A stretch of DNA of 20,150 nucleotides from Candidatus Omnitrophota bacterium (GTDB lineage: Bacteria > Omnitrophota > Gorgyraeia > Gygaellales > JAHJCI01), in assembly GCA_016783355.1 (NCBI GenBank), contig JADHWR010000017.1:1-20150 (forward strand), written 5' to 3'. The position numbers and the translations under genes are program-made. This document shows, piece after piece, positions 12,301 to 18,300 of this stretch. Position 1 is the first letter of the stretch; the number at the start of each line of letters is the position of its first letter. Under the pieces are notes generated by a model. It did not search any database, was not told where the DNA came from, and saw nothing but the letters and a program-made list of their open reading frames with translations.

Positions 12301-15300
12301 CTTAACTTTTTCTTTTTGATCAGCAAAGACTAATTCAGGATTGTTGCCATTTGTAATCCAGATAAAACCAGGCTTATTCGGGTTAAGCACAAATAGGTTG
12401 CTTGGGCTTTTATTTTTAGGATAAGGGATTTCTTTACTAAATAAACCGGTATGAATATCATAGAATTCTAAAAGCCCACGAGATAAACGAACATATAAGC
12501 CGGCCTGATCAAGTATGAAATCTTGGGGATAAAGATGACCATAATCATCGATGCCCCTGCAATCTCTTTGTGTCCTCTTTAAGCGCAGCCTGCTTACTTT
12601 ACGCCACCCATCATTTCCCAGATATCTCCGATCATAAATTACACCTCCTACGCGCAGATATGTCCCCTCTTGGGAGACAGTAATATTTTCTCTTTCTAAA
12701 ACAGAGGAAATTGCTGCTGGAGAGGAAACTTTCGTCTTCTTGAAGTTCTTATATTTCCCTAAGGCTATGATCTTTCCTCTTTTTCTTTCTACAGATTCCT
12801 TACTAAAACTTACGATAGCCTCCCCCCACTGCCCAATTCTTAGCTTATACATACGCACTTTACCGTCAGCATCAGAGAATTGTTCAGCTACCAAAAGTAC
12901 CTTCTCCAACAAGATCGGCTTTCCCTTTTGGTAATTATAAATTGCGCGTTCAAGCAGCGCTCTTGAGTCCTTAATCCACATATCTACTGTGGTAGCAAAA
13001 TCTTCATATTCGTCGTATTTTCCTCTGGGGCGGCTGAAGTTTTCGCTCTGATCCTGTGAGGCTATATATAATTTTCTTATCTTATCTTTTGTCTTTTGCG
13101 AGCTTTCGTGATGGTAAAGATGGGCAAATCCGTGAGCAGTGCCTCTGATAAATTTAAAAGGCACCAGAAAAGCAGATTTCATTGTATTGTATCGTAAATA
13201 TCTTTTTGTTAGTTTTTCATCTTTGTAATCTCTTGTGTAGATTTCAACCTTGCCCTGGTCTATTGTATCTTTATCAACCCATTCCATCGGATTATTTAAA
13301 CTAACCGCGGGGTGGGCTTCAATTAACTTAGCGTACTTTCGGAACTTAACCGGTAGGCTAGAACACAACTCTGATATCAAAACAACCTCTAAATCACTAA
13401 AAGTCGCATCCTTCTCAACAATATCAATTCCATATTGCTTAAGACGCTCCTGCGCCACTTCCCGTTGCAACATATACCGTAATTCCGCAGGCGCCGCATA
13501 TCTGGAAATGTGGTTTGAACCCGGATCTAGTTCAATCGCTTGGCGTAAAAGATCCAAAGCATATGGCTTATCTCCTAAATAATAGTGAGAGACGCTAAGA
13601 TTAAAAAGTATTATAGGTAAAGTATAAATTTTAGCGAATACATCCGATTTTTTAATCTCCTCCCATACCTTTTGATATGCAAGTTTAGCTTTGACAAAAT
13701 ATACTCTTGCTTCTTTGTATCTACCTAATTCATACAGTGAAAGTGCCATGTTCAGATATGCCTCTGGCTTGACAATGGGATTGACATCTAGTTTTAACAA
13801 TTTCTGATAATGGTAGATAGATTGTTTGTATTTTTTAATTTGAAAATAATTGTATGCTAGATTGCCGTAAATTAGGGAAGTCAACCCGTACTCTTTGATA
13901 ATATACATTGAATCATAACCGTAAAGCCTATCGTGTTTGTCTTCATCAACTCCTGGAACATCCTCTTTTTTCTTAAGTACAAAGAAATTAGGTTCAATCT
14001 CCTGGTAATACTTTCGTTCAACAAGCTCCATAAAATCTCTTCTTAAATCCAAAATTATCCAAGAGTCCTCAACAGGTACTACGGCAACTAGTGCATGCCC
14101 CGGAATAGATGCTCCATATACTTCATATCCGGCGGATGCAAGTATTATATAGAGTAGCTGTGCGGTGGGGACACAGCCAAGGAGGCCATTAATTACATGA
14201 TTTATGCCTCTGGCATCTTGAGGATGCCGTATACTCTTTACGATTTCCTCAAAGAAATTGTCGATGTCCAAATAGTTGTAGAACAGCTTAAACAATTTGT
14301 CAAACTCACGCCTGTTAGCAAACATTACATCACTTAAAGAATATACTTCATCAGAATACTTTGATTTGAATTTTAGATTCCTAAAAAATTCAACTAATGT
14401 CTTTGGATTATTGGGATCAATAAGAGCCAACCGCTCCTTAAGCTCATAGATTTCATAGCTACGAGAAATCGTCCTAAATAGATTATCTATTTCTTCTAAT
14501 ATTAGTTTTGCTTGGTCTGGATAATACCCCAGGTAAGTTAAAATATCATACGGAGATTGGCTGTTTTCTTTGTTGGCCAGAATCTCTTCCCTGAACTGGT
14601 CCAAGAGATACTGTTTCATTTCATAATGCGCAGGAGGAATGCGCTTAGCAACGGGTCCCGTATATGCAGAAACAAGATTTGACAAAAAAATTATTGTAAG
14701 AAGAGGAGTAATAAAGCGAAATATACGATGAGGAGGATCGCGCCCCAAATTGCTTCTTTTTATTGGTTGAGCATGTAATTTGTATTTTTTAGCTATCCAG
14801 CTGGTGGCTTTGGCGAAGTATCCTTGAGCCTCTTGGTCAACAACACCTCTGTCATAACTGGCAATGGGCTCTTTTTTGGCGCGTCTTCTGGCTTCAGCGA
14901 TTATTTCTTCATCAGTGAGCCTTGTGCCCTGGGTCTTTCTAACTCTCTCAAATCCTGTTTGAGGGTTTGTTTCCTTTACAGAAAGGCCAGGGTTTCTTGA
15001 TGAGGTAAATGTCTCTTTTTGTGTTCGGAAATCTTTTTGTTTGAGATATAGTCTTCTTAGAGAAATTCTTTTACTTTCGTAATATTCGACACAAGGTGGA
15101 TGTCCTGGTCTTGCCTGCATTAATGCGTTCAGCAAATCAAAATTAACAGTACCATCTTTATTTATTGGCAAAATGCGTAAAATTCCTAAAGTAATCTTGG
15201 TCCAATATCTCCTCCAGTATTTTTCATTGAATGCCGTATTCCCAAAAAACGCTCCTTGTCTTTCCTGTTCTTGTCCATAGTTAAGAATTTTTTGCTTTGA

Positions 15301-18300
15301 AGCCCAGACAAGGAGTGAATATAAGTTATTTTTCGAATATCTTCCTCTGAGGCGCAACCGGGTTTCTTCTTCTTTACCCACCTCTTTTGCCACCTCAAGA
15401 ATAATTCGGCGAATTTCTTTTGGCAGTAAATTATATCTGACTCTGCAGTAAGCTCTCCTTTGATTTTCAGCATACGCATCATAGAAGTAAAGTTCATGGC
15501 CGAGTTTATTTAAAAATCCACCGTGTTCCCCAGCCCATTCCTTAATATCCTGTCCACAAATACTCTTTTCTGCTAAACTGCCTAAATTGGGATATCGGGC
15601 AAATATCTCCAGAATATCTAGCCACTCTTTTTGGGCTACAATTCCGCGGCTTCTGGCCTTTTCTTCCTCTTTTTTAAATAAAGGGTAGATTTGCGGTGAG
15701 GCGATATAACGGTCTATCGCTTGATGAACAAGGTCATTTTTATCGTCAGGATAATAGTAGTGTAAGATTTCTTCGGCAAGAGTAAGCTCTACAACTAAAG
15801 GAGGTGCACGACCCTGGATAATGTGGTGAAGTTGAATGAGTCTGGGTAAAGCACAACCAAGTCTATCCAGGCGCCCAGTTAATTCCAGCAATATCTGAGG
15901 ATGGTTTTGAATACGTTGGAATAAATCACGTAACGAGGAATTTTCCTGTTTAAGTTGGAGAATTAGTTCTAAGGCTTCTTTTAAGGGTCCTTTCAGGGGT
16001 GGAGGTAAAGTATCTGCTTTGGCTAAAATAATCTTTCTATCTTTGATATCCAGGGTTATTAAGTGCCGCTGATGCTCCTTGTGTTCTTTATAGCTGAGAG
16101 AGCCTTTTACCAGGAAACGAGAAAATCCGCCTGCCGAATATGGCGATGTAAACAGATAGTATATTACCACCCGCCAATAAATACTCACTGTCATAGCTGC
16201 CAAAAAGGCACTGGAAAGCGCTATACCTATAATAGTAACCTGGTCTATGTGGGTATAGAAATAATAGGCCACAGCCAATGTTAATAAAGTAGCGCTTAGA
16301 GGATAGGTTTTCACCAGGTTCCATAACCAGGAAAACATTCCGTCCAAATCGAGAATCGCGCCTATTCCGCTGTGGGCAATGATATAACACATACAGGCCG
16401 CCAAACCTGTCAACAAAACGGCAAAAGCAATCCAGCCAGCTTTATCAGCAGTTACTTCTACTAACTTTTCGAAAACCGATGGCCTGATACTTTTATTAAT
16501 CTCCTCAAGAGTGGCCAGCCACTGTCTTTCGGGCTGTATTCCTTTTTTCTGGGCAGACTTAATTATTTTCTTAAAGGAAGGGTAAATCCACGTGGAAGCA
16601 ACAAAGGAGTTAATAGCCCGATGCACAAGGTCCTTCTTATCCACTGGATAGTAATAATGCAGGATTTCTTCGGCCAGGGCAATATGTTTAATCAGGCGCG
16701 GTGGACCACGGCGCTGGATTGCCCAGTGCAGTTGAATCAGCTCAGGCGAAGCACAGCCCAATCTTTCCAGATTACCGGTTAATTGCAAGAGTATCTCAGG
16801 GTTATTCTCAATGCGGGTGAATAAACCGCCTAACCAGCGATTGTTCTGTTTAAGCATCAGCACTATGACCAAGGCCTGTTCTAAGGGCTTCTTCAGGGGC
16901 CGAGGCAATGAACCTGTTCTGGCCAAGACAATCTTTCCATCTTTAATACCCAGGACAATACGGTGTTGTTGGTCCTTGAATACTTCCGTGTCTAAAGGTT
17001 CGACCAGAAAACGGCAGGAATGGGTTTGGAGGCATCTTATCTCGATGTGGTCTGCCAATCCCACAAGAACCAAATCCTTCCCGGCAGTCTTAAACTTCTC
17101 CATTAATATTTTATTCAATAATATTCTTTTTTGCCCATCTAACCTGGCTTTATATGTAGAACCGAGAAAACCCTCCCACTCATCCTCAGGCATGCTCTTC
17201 AGCCTGTCTGTATAAGTCTCTTTGGAATAGATGAAAATTCTATTTGTAGAAGAATCAAAATACAGGAAAATGTCCTTTTCTAAAGTTTCAGCAAAAGTAG
17301 CAGGCAAAACAAATCTATTTTTTGCATCCACTCTTGCCGGATAGGTTCCCGTAAAGATGACCTTTTCGGGAGACTGTGAAGGAAGTTGCTGTTGAGTTGC
17401 CTCTTCCTTAACCGCCTGCCCCAGGCCGCTGATTGAGCTGAAATCTGTAACCATATTTTTTCCGTGGTCCTTAGAACGATAAAGTGCCTTGTCTGCATTT
17501 TCTATTAAAGTCTCTACACTCTCAGCATCTCCATTGAGAATAGATAATCCTATGCTTATCGTAACTTTTATCGCCACTATCTCTTGGCCAATCCCTACCT
17601 TAAACTCTGCCTTCTCAACTGCCTGCCTGATTTTCTCGGCGACTCTAATCATTGCCTCTTCCTTTTGTCTGGCCGATGGCTTCTTCTTTTGCTCCTTCTT
17701 TTGCGTATAATGCAATATAACGGCGAATTCTTCTCCGCCATATCGGGCAACGATATCTGTCGAGCGACAGGTCTCTTCCAGGATTTTAGCTATATTGATT
17801 AAAACCTTATCGCCAGCAAGATGGCCATATGTATCATTTACCGATTTAAAATCGTCTATATCAATCATTAATAAAGACAGAGGATAATGATGCCTTTGGG
17901 CCTTCTTGATTTCTTCAGGTAATTGCTTATTAAAGTAGCCGCGATCATACAGCCCGGTAAGTGCGTCGTGAATAGATGTCTCTTGTAATTGGGACTTTTC
18001 CTTCCTTAAATTATCGATAACTACTTGGGCTTCTTTTAGAGATGTTGGCTTATTACTATCTGTCTCTTTTAGCGGCTTTGTCTCTGGTGCGCCAATTGTT
18101 TTCCATAACGATAAAACCTCATTTGCGATTTTTACCGCTTTCCCCACATCTTCCTTTTTGTTTTTCAGGTTCTCTAATTCAAACCTTATTATTGATTTTA
18201 AAAGGTTTGTTTGTTGGGAATTTATAAGAAAGGTTATTAAATCTAAAACTAGGTATATTTTATTATCTTGTGCGTAACTGATTAAAAATCTATTTTCATC

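Noticed and set aside
15186..15497. Minus-strand frames of 60-103 codons in the other two frames (also 5436-5714, 11307-11492, 16088-16390, 19400-19654)
   Set aside because: They overlap the giant frame, out of phase with it, in regions where the giant frame gives repeat-conserved or domain-like sequence. Their own translations are Arg/Ser/Leu-rich without motifs.
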